Source: Amoebophrya sp. A120
Lineage: Eukaryota; Sar; Dinophyceae; Syndiniales; Amoebophryaceae
Assembly (NCBI GenBank): GCA_905178155.1
Contig: CAJINV010000014.1
Span: 2,015,888 to 2,079,887 of the forward strand
DNA: 64,000 bases
Direction: 5' to 3'
The notes under the pieces were generated by a model, which was given only the letters and a program-made list of their open reading frames with translations, searched no databases and had not been told where the DNA came from. The position numbers and the translations under genes are program-made. This document shows positions 24,038 through 35,800 of the stretch, in pieces (position 1 is the first letter of the stretch; every line of letters begins with the position of its first letter).

Positions 24038-26750
24038 CTATTTCTTGATCACTTCCGTTCCCGTTGTCCTCCAACTCGTAGCGATAGCGTGACCGGATTG
24101 GAGATCGAGCAAAATTTCAGATCCTTGTGGTCCACACTGGTTTGCGCTTGCCTCTTCCGTCAGACAAGATGACACGTGTTGTGTAAAAAGTAAAAAGTAA
24201 TAGAGAGACCACAGGTCCTTACCGTTACGCTTATGAATTTCTATTTGGGTAGCCCTATCATCTAAAATGCTGCGCATGGTCTTCTCAGGCAGCACCACCG
24301 AGGATGAATAAACACCACTCGCTGCAAACACCTTTGTGCTTTCAGAACTCCAGCAATTTCTTCACAACAACGTCTTCACCCCGTAAAGATTGTTTTTTGG
24401 ATTTGGTTTTTCAAAATGGGTTGTGGTCGATCTCAACATTCTTCGTTTCTATGAAAACGCAACCACTAAAAGTGTTTCTTTCTTTATTATGTCTGACTGA
24501 ACGATATCAACGCAATATCTCACTTTCTGTTACTTTGGCTAACTATAGCTGTACATAAACAGAACTACCAATCGATAAAATACAACTTAGATTCCCGCTA
24601 CTAATACTTAAATTACACTTCATTTTTTTTATTTTTTTTCACCAATAGGAATAAAGCAGCTAGTTCTTCTGGTACAATAGACACGCCTTTCATAATAACA
24701 ATAAGTAAGCTGCACCTGCAGAAACTATAACGGTCGTCCAAAATTAGGCTGGTGTGGTCATAAAGGCTGTAAACAACTCAGGCAAACATCATCAAGAGAG
24801 GGGGCTTTTTCCACTTTTTTCCCGAACTCCTCGATCTTGTTTTGAGATAAAATTTACGAAAAAAATCATGATAGGCTGCCAGTCCAGATTCTCATTCTCA
24901 ACCAGTCGCAACTCCATGTTCGTACAGCAGCGAATAAAGCTGCTTCAGTTTCAACAGTTTCTCATCGATTCTTGCACGAGTAAACGCTGGCGGGTGGTGC
25001 TGTCATTGTTTCCTACTCCGTGCAGCCGGAATTTCAGTTCTCGTTGAAATGCTGTAGTTTCTGCAGAGGGTAGAGCAAACTTGCTGTAGGTGGTCCACTT
25101 ATTGCTGCTTTCGAAAAAATAAACTAGAACGTCATAAAGCACGAGAGCCATTTGGTTCGCTCGCCAAAGAATTTCATAGGTTTTTGATATTTCGCAGAAG
25201 GTGGGTTTGCTTGAAGTTTTTTCGCAGTGCGTTTTGTTTTCCAGAACAAACACCGCGAATGAGCTCCTGCTCCAGTCATACTCATAATACACATAGCAGA
25301 AGGCTTTGCAATAAAATTTTTGTTAGACTTTTATTCCTAATAATACCTTCTTTTTCGCAACGGCAACAAGGACATATAATTCGAATAGTAGTGATCTTGC
25401 TCTCTACCTACAATCAAAGTTGCGTCAGTGCAGTCGGCCCGAAGCGATGCCTTCTCTGTTTTTGCAACAGAAATAAATGCACCGCGTCCGACGGACTCTT
25501 TCAACTTTTCGCAAACATAATTTTACTGAATGTCCTCTCTTGATTTGATACTCTTCAGAATCAGAAAATAGCAAAAAAAGCAGGCTTGTCAAGGGATATT
25601 AAAGTTATGTCTAGCGCTCAAACAACATATTTTCCGAATAGAAGCTACCGGCTGCACGAAATGGCGTATGTAATACCTAGCTACGTCTTTCTACTGCCAT
25701 GACGGAAGAGGTCGCTTTAGGTGCTTGAGTAACGTTTCAAGTCCAGTAGGACCAAGTGCAAAAGTACAACCGGGTTGAATCAGGAAATAGCGATACTTAA
25801 GTTCAGGCTGCTGCAACTGGAAGACCTTTCCTTTTTGTTTAGAGCAATTAATTTTTATTTTCAAGACCACTTACTCTACTGTCACTGAGATAGCAAAAAT
25901 GAAAACGATAGGCTCATTTATTACTCCAACTAAAAAATAGAGCAACAACGCAGGCGGTTTCGGAATAGCAATACAGAGACAAGAACATCATTGTAAGGTA
26001 GTGCCGCAAAATTAGTTTTCTCCCGTCGAAAGCGAGATAGTAGCTGTAGAAGTAGTATGGTAAAAAAGTACTATTACTTAGAGCAGAACATGGAGACAAA
26101 ATTGTCATCATCAGTGCGGAGCAGGTAATGCGGGAGCCTTTTCGCCCTAACGCAAACGAAAATTTAAATACAAATACAACGTACAAACCAAATAAGCTTC
26201 TGTACATCTTGTTCAAAAAAAATTGGTAAACTTTTCCGACAACAGGCACGACTTATCAAGCTGTGCGACTCGTCCGATCTTTTCCAGACCTTCCAAATCG
26301 CTTCGTCTTTGACTATGAGAGTACACACCTCCCCCACCTCCGCGCCTCTTCTGCCATGCAAGATACCAAATCCACATCTTCTTCTTTGTCTTGCCTGTAA
26401 AGAGACTGTCTGGTGCATGATAAATTTTGGAACTTCAAACAGTGCTAGTGCAATTTGTGTGCTGCACATTTGTCATGATGTGGAGACACGACATTTCTGC
26501 CGCTGCTTGTGTTGCTGCTGATGCCTGCTTCCAAATGGGGGGGACGGATGGGGGATATTGTGCAATCTCGTACGGACTTGAAAGCCAACAATAGGTGGTG
26601 GGCGTCGTGGTGCCAGGTGCTAGTGCTACTTCTATGGATATTACAAATGTTGAAAGGAATCAGCATACAGCTACGCAACAAGTTTGAGCAGCGACTGTAT
26701 CAATATTCTACTTTGGAGATCATGAGGATGTCGCCTTTAGAGTCTTCGCT
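24038..26750 (-). CDS. Poorly resolved multi-exon gene(s), possible glycosyltransferase
   Basis: Several exon-like minus-strand blocks lie here. A possible start METSEDSKGD is near 26.76 kb; a block at 26.6-26.2 kb (HHLLLAFKS joined to VKDEAIWKVW by removing an F introner); RLPHYLLRTDDDNFVSMFCS near 26.1 kb; KLKESVGRGAFISV near 25.5 kb; a long open block at 25,292-24,951; and an end at 24,038 (TSWRTTGTEVIKK). The LRTDDDNF block resembles the DxD metal site of GT31-type transferases, but that is one short motif. I could not chain the exons, so this may be one gene or two. Confidence 0.35.
26314..26572. mobile_element. Introner, family F, degenerate TSD
   Basis: 259 bp, ends TATGAGAGTACACACCTCCC and GGGATATTGTGCAATCTCGTA, flanks TTGAC and CGGAC. 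Joins AFKS to VKDEA in frame. Confidence 0.82.
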
Positions 26751-26915
26751 AGTCTCCATACCTACGAGGCAGGTCGCAGAAGTCGCTTTTTTTTTCTTAA
26801 CAATCAGCTTTATTCTTCTCTTCTTTTTTTATATCGGTCCCAAGTATGATTTATATATGATAGATCAGGCAACATAGAATTTGTAGAACAAAAGCAAATC
26901 ATCTTCACCATCCCG

Positions 26916-29670
26916 CTAAACGGAAATGAGCGGTAGACCATTCTGTTGATCCTGCTGCTGCTGCTGTTGGTGTTGCCCTTTCGAGGAAACTGTTGCAGAG
27001 GACGAGGCTTGTAATTCCGCTGGGAGCTGTTGCTGTACTACGCTGTTGGTCATTCCAACAGGCTGCTGGTTGATCTGCATATGTTTGTTGTTCAGGAGCA
27101 TGTTGTAGTCCGACGTCATAGAGGAAGTTCTTGGTTGCCCTCGTCCCGCCCCTGTAACTGCCGTGCTACTGTTCTTGTGCATGTCGGTCATAATCTGCTG
27201 TTGAAAGTCGAGACTGAACAAGGAGGCGGTAGAAGCTGAAGCAGTAGAGCCACTCGTCCCTCCTGCAACAGCTGTACCGGCCGCCCCCAACAATGAAGAT
27301 CCAGAGGAGAGCCCCTGACGCGCCAGGTCCGTTCGTGTGAGGCTGCTGTTGTTGACCACATTCGTGTTCGATAGTAAAGACGCGGTAGAGTGTATCACAG
27401 AAAAAAAGTGCCGTGTAAGTACACAAGAACTGACTCTGTAGCAGGAGCAGCATCTGCATCTTCACAAATTCATTCTGCATGACAGAAGAAACCTGTCATG
27501 CGCGCGACCTGGTAAGTGAATGTGATAAGAGCACACATGTTGAAACTAGGCTATGAGGGCGCACTTGCAGTCTTATGCCGAGTGTGAGTACTTACAACTA
27601 CCCTGATGCACTGTCCGCATCACAGAGAACTCACACTTACACAGTTTTCTTGCATAGAGTTGGCGGAAAAAAGAAATTTGGTGAAGTCTCCGACATTGTT
27701 CTGGTAATCGTGTTCCTGGTCGTGCAGGTTGATGTTACTGATGTTCTCCGCGCCCCCAAGCAGAGTTGCGTTTGCGGTCGCCGTCGCTGTATTTTTATAT
27801 ATCATGGTGTACTAAAAACGACGCATCTGGATGTGCTGATTTAGTTGAGTCGTGCAGTTTTAAAGAAGAACTATTTCCACGCACTAAAGGAACTGGTGGT
27901 CAGAATCTGAGAACGAGAAGTCTGCTGCTGACCACAGAATTGCTGAGTAGATGTGGTAGAAATTTGCTGCTGGTCGTGGCCCTGCTGCAGCACGTGCTGC
28001 TGTTGCGCAATATTGTCGTAAATCGATTGCAAAGTCGTAGAAAGCATACCATTCAGATTCGGTCTGGCTGTGAAAACAAGCTGCTGGTGACTTTGGTCTT
28101 GATTTTGGGTCGTGAGCATCATGGAGGACGAGTTGGACTGCTCGTCGACGAATTGAGATTGTGGCTGGTACTCCTGTCGTGATGACAGTTGTGACAGCAG
28201 CATCCCGGCGGCCCCGTTTGGAATCGTCCCTGTACACGAAGAGCTATTCGCATTCGCATTCGCGCCAATATTATTCGTAGCACAGGAAGTGGTAGCTGCT
28301 CCACCCGTAGAAGTTGTAGCACCGAAGAGATTAGAAGGAATGACACAGGCTTGCTGGTGGACCAAGGAACTACCGCACACAGTGTTGCTGTTTTGAAGAT
28401 CTTGTAGCAACGAGGACCCGTTCGTGAAAAGATTTTGCTGGTTGAAGTTGTCAGTAGTTGGTACTGGGAATTGGTGATTTAGAACAGGATCACTTTCCGT
28501 CGACTGCTGTACATGTTGGTCCGTTTGATTAGGCGGACGAAAAAATGAATGCAACTGTTGCTCGCGTTGGTTCTCGTCGGAAGTCGTCTCATTCACCTCC
28601 TCCGAGGCTGCTGACGCTAAAGCTCGTCCATTAACGTCATCAAATTTATTTTCATATTGATCTTCGATCATTCCCCCGCCAGGGAAATGATCCCGATGTT
28701 GATCCCGTTGATATAATTGATGCGCCACCGCGTCGTGCTGCGCCTGGTGCTCGGCTTCGACCATGCGATTGTAGTGGTCGTGCTGGCGATCATTTTGTTC
28801 GTACGATCTCCCGTAGTAGCAGGCTTCAACATCATTGCTGCTCGTCCCCACCTGCTCGTCATAGTTGTAATAACTGGAATAAGTTGTAGCTCCATGTTGA
28901 TCATGCTGGTTATGGTCGTCGTGGTAAAAAGTGTTGTAGGTGGCCTGGTAGTTGTTGTACTTCTGCTCAGAATGAACCCAGTTGCTCTGGTATTACAATG
29001 AAAAATGCCCCCGCCCCAGCAATTGGCAGCATTTGTATTGCAAACCTTTCCAATGAAAACATTCCCGCCTTGCGTGTATATGTATAAGCGTCGCAAATTC
29101 TCCATACTGAATAGCTCAAATCTCTCTTGCAAAGGAGCCCAACAGCAGGCGGGTCTGTTATGCAAAAGATAGCTTGCGCAATTAGATTCTGCGTCAGAAA
29201 GGGTCGTAGTTCTTTCACGCAAGACAAAAAGCTCTGATTTGGAAACTTTGCATGAGAAACTTTTTCAAATTCCTGGGTGGGGGCATTTTTAATTGTAATA
29301 TCTGCGCTGCCATGTAACTCAACTGCTCTGCCGCTTCTTCGTAACCAGGTGTAGTTTCCAAGTTGTAGCTATGAGAGTGCACCACAACTCCCGCCCCTCC
29401 CCCGCATTTGTACTATGGCATGAACGGCAACACAAGCAACAGCAGAAAAGGGGCTTTCGCATGACAAACACAAATCTGCATGCGGATTGTAGTATTATTT
29501 GAGGTTCCAAAATTCGTCATGCTAGCAGTGCTTCCGAGCAAGGTGTGACTTCGTTACTTTGCACGACACCAAATGAGGGGGAGGGGGACGAGTTGTGCAC
29601 TCTCATAGTAGCGCATGCGCAGGTACTCTTTTTCGATTCCGACGTCGGTCAACTGGATTAGTATCAACAT
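26916..29670 (-). CDS. Gln/Asn/Ser-rich low-complexity protein
   Basis: No known domain. Starts ATG at 29,670 (MLILIQLTDVGIEKEY) and stops TAG at 26,916 after GLPLISV. Exons: 29,670-29,608, 29,369-29,301, 28,990 to about 27,880, about 27,817-27,657 and 27,392-26,916. Three introners are removed (F, J, D-like). The break near 27.85 kb has a clear acceptor TTTTTAG but no obvious GT donor. The protein is rich in Tyr, His, Gln and Asn, like prion-like scaffolds of RNA granules (inference). It lies 200 bp downstream of the Mei2-like gene with similar composition, so a fused transcript is possible. Confidence 0.7.
27393..27656. mobile_element. Introner, D-like, TSD GAGTG/GAGTT
   Basis: 264 bp, TSD 4 of 5, ends TATCACAGAAAAAAAGTG and CAGTTTTCTTGCATA. 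Joins LFSANS to TASLLS in frame. Confidence 0.83.
28991..29300. mobile_element. Introner, family J, TSD TCTGG/TCTGC
   Basis: 310 bp, TSD 4 of 5, ends TATTACAATGAAAAATGCCC and GGGGGCATTTTTAATTGTAA. Joins YMAAQ to SNWVH. The only J copy seen. Confidence 0.88.
29370..29607. mobile_element. Introner, family F, TSD GTAGC
   Basis: 238 bp, exact GTAGC TSD, with the family's C-rich/G-rich arms. Joins YLRMRY to NLETT. Confidence 0.94.
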
Positions 29671-29872
29671 GAAATAAACAAGTGCCCCACGACGAGACCC
29701 ACAGGCCGCAAGTAGTTCAAAGTATTTGTTTCTATTTGGAGTCCTGCATTATAAACTCTGATCTACGTGAAAATAAATCATAGATAGCTATAGCAGCCTG
29801 CTATCTACTATGATTTTCCATTACAATCATTTTCCCATTCTGCGACGATCAAGGCACTTTATTTATTCTCTG

Positions 29873-32800
29873 TTGTTAATCGGGTTATTTTCTTCTTCCT
29901 TCGACGGGCGAAAGGACAGCGGGCAGGCGTCTTCGAACTTGTACTTGTACCGATTTTTGTACAGGTGAGACAGGATTTCCCCATGAGACTGCAGTCGGCT
30001 GGCCTCTACCTTTAGGTACTTGTGGATGTTATGCACTACGAGTTTCTAATTTATTTACCGTAGTACAATAGTACAAAATTTTCATGCATGAAGATGATTC
30101 TGCGTAGAACGGAATGGGAACCCAGCGGACAATGGTAAAACTATTGTGGTCATGCTGTTGAGTCAGGCAGATGCTGTTCATACAGGAGGAACAGAACTGT
30201 GTAAAAATTGTAAATCAAGTCGTCGAGTCGCATTCAATGCTATATGCGACCGTGATGTAATATTCTAAATTCTAGTACTAGACCGCGCACGTGCATGCTG
30301 TCAGGACGGTATTAAATTAGAACTTGTACAAGATTTGATAGGTGTAGTGCCGTTCGAATTGCCCGTTGTGCAGCGCTTCCGCGACTTTGTGGGCGGCCTT
30401 GGTGCCCCAAAAGCAGACGTGAGCGTAGCCCAGCGACTGAGACGTCAAAACGTCCACCGGCACGTAGAAGTAGGCAAGTTGCCACCGCTCGACGCCGCAC
30501 ACCTCAAGCATGTCCTCCAGGAACTCGTCACGGTAATACCTGTGGGTTGCATTCGTAGCACCAGTCCCAGTCGAGATGCCTCGCGCATCCATGTTGCTGA
30601 CAAACACAACTAATATTCTAGCAGGCTACTAGCTACTCAGTACAACTTGGTTCTCTCGTCCTCCTGATGCAGCGGTATGCGATTGCAACGAGACTACATT
30701 CTGATCAACAGTCTGTGCGCTTTTTGTTTTTCATCGTAGTTCATCAAAATAAAAGCTTCTGCTTTATACTGGTTCGAAATGTTGCGGATGATGATGGAAA
30801 ACACCGAGTCCGGCACGTCAAATTCCTTCGGCAACGGCGGCAAATTCCTATGCCCTAAAAATTAACCATCGGCGTCCAATTTGTCATGCAAAACATGTAA
30901 GTAAGTTCAGTGCTTGTCATGCAGAAAATGGACGGGGAAGGTTAATTTTCAGGAAATAATTCCGGTTATTTGCGTAGACGAACAGCTTCCAGTCGCGCGC
31001 TTCGGGGTCCTCCCGGTCACGCCGCACGACGACCCGCTCCGATATCAAGCAAAAAAATGTAAATGTTAACGTTAACGGTTTTCTTCATTGGTTGGAAATA
31101 TGCATGAGAAATTTTGCCCTATGCATGACAAATTTGGGCGCGTTTTCTGATGCATTACTGCAGCACAAATTGCGCTAACGCTAACACTTTTTCCTTCGAT
31201 ATCCGATAAATCTCGATCACGGTGCTCACGCGTGCTAAAAGTCCGCTTGCCACTGCTCTTTCCGCCCTTGAAGTAAAGATATGACTGGGGTAAAAGGATG
31301 CTAGCATACCACTAGATTATCATTAGCGCCACGAATATATTAATTTGCGGATATTTTTTTCTGATGTTGTCTGTGCAACCACCACGCAACTGCGGTTGTA
31401 GAACTATGGATCATACCTGTCTGGCACGATGTTGCCTCAAACATCTCAAAGGCTTGGCTTCTGCTATCTAATTTGGGCAGCTCACGTAGGACTAGGACCA
31501 TCATGGAAAGCTACGTAAGTATAGGGTATGCTAGTAGGTAGAAAGTTGTGTGGGATACGATCATGCCACCTTTTCCTTTGGACTTGGAGGAGACGGGGTC
31601 AACGTTGAAAGACGAAGACAAACCTGACATCATGCATCATGATAACAATAAAATACAGAAGATTACAAACATCATTAAATTCTTTTCATCATTCATAATC
31701 TCAAGCATATTTTCCTTCTGTGTGCAGCATTGCTGAAGTAGACGAAAAGGCGAAAACGGAAAGACAACTACTAAACATCTGGTCCTCGTCGTCGTCGCGG
31801 CTAGCCGAGCGACGAGTATAATTCAAAAAATGACTTCTAGAAGTAAAAACTACTAAAATCTTGACCGGCAGTTGATGTGACATCACGGTCCGTGGTACTA
31901 GCACCTCCTCCCGCCCGTCGGTCCCAATATTGCTCCGATGTGCGCTTGTTCTTCCAGGAAGTAGATGATCCGCGGCCGGCGCTTCGCGGCTTCTCGCCGC
32001 GCCAATTGTACGAGTTGTACTTCGACATGTTTTTGCGGCCGGAAACGTGGTACTGGTGGTGTTCACCCCCATCTTGTTCGCCGTAGCTGGCCTCTGCAAT
32101 GGCAGAAGAATGTTGGGGATAAAACTGGTCGGCGGCGGCGTAATAATCTTCGTGCTGGTCAACATGACCTTCACCCACGTTTTTCTGATCCGAGTTCTTG
32201 TTGTTTTTACCCCCGCAGTATTGTAATTGTTCCTCGCGCTCACGAATCTCGGCCGCGTGGTCGTACGCAGACACAGTCATTTGGTGCAGCTGGGAAACGT
32301 CCTGAGCATCTTCATCCTGGAGGTTTTGCAATTCAGGTCCAGGTCGTGCCACCTGTTGTTCAGCATTGCCTTTAATGTTTTTTTGCGCGGCGTGCTTATT
32401 GTAGTACTGGCACTGGTCACCTTGCTCTGACGCGGCCACCTCCCCTTGGAGGCCTTCCTGCGTTGTTGTACAAGGAGTCGCGCAAGTGCTAGTACGGCGA
32501 GGACCCTGGTGCGGGACCAGGTGGTCATCCTTACTGTTCTTGCAGGCTGTTGGCACTTTTTGAAGAAGCGATGTTGAATCAAACCTCGCTGGTATCACAA
32601 GAAAAAGTGTTAACGTTAACGGTTTTCACAGATCGCAGTCATGCATCACAAATGTAGCCCAATATGCATGCTACGCATGACAAATTCTTACACGTTTTGT
32701 GATGCATTGCTGCATCACGAATTCCGTTAACTTTAACACTTTTTCCTGTGATAGCTGGCGGAGGTTTCGACGGTGCAGCTTCTTCATCCGTGCAGAAGTT

Positions 32801-35800
32801 CTTCGACGCAAGATGATGAACAACAGAGCTTTCTTGATGTTTTTCGTCCACCTGATCATGGAAGTTAGTCCGCTGAGTTTTTGTGCATCTCACCTTCTTG
32901 TCGTAGGAGCTGCAGGTGTTATCTTATGCTGTGCAAAACAAAGTATCGTACTCGTATATATAAATGCATTACAAATTTCCTTAGCATGAGAAATAGAATT
33001 TGTAATGTTGATTTGCCTTGATATTGATAAAGAAATTTGTAATGCAAGACCTGCATTTATACGAGTACGATACTTTTGCACAGGATATATTTCCTCTGGT
33101 CGTTTCCACGTCAAAGTGCACTTGCTCCGTCATCTTCTCAACCACGATGTCAGAATGAAGATTCCACGACGAGTCAGCATTTTCAAGATTCCCTGTTGTC
33201 GTGGTCGTGTGGACAACAAGATTTGCGCTGTCGCTGCCCGCGTTCTTGGCCGAAGACTTCGATTTATTGGTGTCAACACAGCACGAAGACGCCTCGTGGT
33301 CCTCGATTTTATGTAAGTCTTCAGCTGCATGCTCTTCCGATGTTGAACTGCAAAAGTTAGTGGGCACCTTCAGATTGCAGGACGAGCTGGTTCTTTCGGA
33401 GACGGAGTCTGCGTCCGAGCTGGTTCTTTCTGCGTCCTCCCGGGGCGGCACGTCCGTGCTTTCCGCGGCCGAACCGCGGTGGTTCGGATATGAGAGTGCG
33501 CAAGCAAGAACTATAATCCTCCCCCTCATTTATTCAAGAACCCTCCCCCTCATTTATTCAAGAACGGCATGAGGAGATTTTTGAGCAACAGAAGCAGGGG
33601 CAGAAATGTGGCTGCCGCATAAAAAGTTTACGCGGAGACGATTTTAGTACTGATTGACAACGTGGTTCCGAAATTCGGCATGCAGACAGTGTGTGCTTGA
33701 ACTTGAAGACGCACTACAGGTACAGGCACATAAAATCATGTGTCTGTGGTGTAATAAGTTCTGCATCTTCTACAACTTATGAATGAGGAAGAGGGCTGAT
33801 CTTTGTGCACGACTCATCATCTTCTCATATCGGACTCATCTGAAACTGCACGTAGGTGTGGTCCGGCACAATGCGCATCTCGGGGAGCCAGTGCATCTGC
33901 TTGTTCTCGGGAATCTGGTTGGTGCTTTCCAGGTAGGACCTCACCTGCTGTTGGTGCAAGGCGACCTGCTCCAGGAACAAACTGTCATAGCCGCCGAGCT
34001 CAACTTTGCTCCTGGGCGGCGGGTAGAAATGCTCACCGTCCTCGCCCATCATGTCGCTTCTTCGTGAAGTAGGCACTCCAGAGGCGTTCGCCCCGTAGCT
34101 ACCGTGTAGTTCCTCCATGTTCTCAATGCTGTCCCCCCGGCCGTCTTTTCCCTGACGATCCGTAGATGGGCTCAGCGTTGTGTTCGGCGGTGACAACGAG
34201 TGGACCATCCAGGAAAAACCACCCATCCACATCCAATTTGTCATGCATACCCGACTGCACATCCAATTTGTCATGCAAAACACGTATCAAGTCCTGTGCT
34301 TCGCATGCAAAAAAATGGAACGGGATGGGTTTTTTTCTGTGGATATGGAAGGTCGTGCAGCTACTCTTGCAGCGCCCCCGGTTGGAGTTGACCAACAGCT
34401 GACGAGTATGCTATAGGAAATTTGCTCCCACAGTCCTCCGCTGGTGCGTACAAATTATGCGGTCTCTGCATGACAAACTTTTCCGCTAATCCACCTGCTC
34501 AGCATGTTACAGGTGGGGACACGATCATCTACGTTGGCGAATGAATTGGAGATGCAAGAATGATTTGTACGTCTGCGGGTATGGAAAGCGAAAATCTGTA
34601 TAAAAGCGTAACGACCAAGACGATGCGAGGACATTCTCCTGGTCGTCCGTGCCCTTCGATATTCCTTGAAAACTAATCATCCCCATCCAGCTTGTCATGC
34701 GAGACATGGAGCAAAGTCGACTTTTGTCATGCAGAAAGTAGATGGGGATGGTTATAATGATTTTCAGGGGATATAATTCCATCCGGAGCCGTGTGAATCA
34801 GATCCATTCGTACGTCCTCCTCGTGCAGCTCTTCGTCGCTACGGCCTTTATGACACCCTCAGAATGGAAATCCTCAAAGTGGAAATGATTTGTGATGCAT
34901 GAACTGCGACACCAAAAAGACTGTATTGCAGAGAGCGCAATGGAGGCCGACTATAGTACTTCTACGGGTTCAGAATTGGGCTGCTGATTAGCATGAGAGA
35001 AGGGCACCCCTTTGCCTAACTAGCATGACAGACACGTTTTGAGTGCCCGGGAAATTTGTCATGCGCCGACTAGAAATGGTGCTCCAACTGGAGTCGTTTT
35101 TTTGCATTACAAATTATTTTCACTTTGAGGATTTCCAACCTGAGGCTTTCATAGCCTCGAGTGAAGTACGACAAGGATCCTTCATGCGTCAAGGCCGCCG
35201 GTCGCCGCCCGCGGCAACGACGGGTAAGGGCTGCTGCCTCCGCGGAGATCGTGGAGTTAATCGCCACAGAGTCGCCACCAGCTCCAGAGAAGTTCGGGGA
35301 CCCCGAGCACGGAGAGGTATGAGACGTGCGGCTGGTTCCGCCACCACAGGTGTCGTGAAAGGAGGCACTGTATCCAATGCAAAAGAGTGTGGGTCTGGAA
35401 CATTGCGAGATTTGTCATGCTTGTCTGGCATGACCAAAAAGTTTGTGATGCGTGTCCAAGAAGAGACCCTTTTGCCTGTCATGCAAAAACGCAGCTTGTC
35501 ATGCGAAAAACGCAACACAAAGAAGCCGCGCAGACATTTCGCATGCTTGGCTGTGCATTACAGAGCATTCACTATTCCCAACGCAGCACTACAAGTTTCC
35601 AGACTCAGACATTTTTGCATTTGATACACTGCCGTTACCGGTATTCTCCCGTGGAATGACGAGAATGCTGCTGATATTGTTGAAACAAGACACGTCAGAG
35701 CCTGGACGAGTTGTAGTGAGAGCGGAGGTGGACGCAGCACTGCAGTTGATCTGCGACGTGGACTGCAAGCCAGCATCGAGCGGTAGATACTGAGCCGAAG

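Noticed and set aside
25070-25130. 20-nt mini-introns (GTTT...CAG) in the block at 24,951-25,292
   Set aside because: The frame is open without removing them and removal of 20 nt would shift it, so there is no support for splicing.
28717-29001. Plus-strand ORF with very hydrophobic Val/Leu-rich product
   Set aside because: It is the complement of the Gln/His/Tyr-rich minus-strand exon, whose CAX-rich codons read as hydrophobic residues on the other strand.
33825-34283. Separate gene ending QFQMSPI stop at 33,825
   Set aside because: The stop lies inside an F introner with exact TCGGA TSD; excision continues the frame into the Mei2-like gene.
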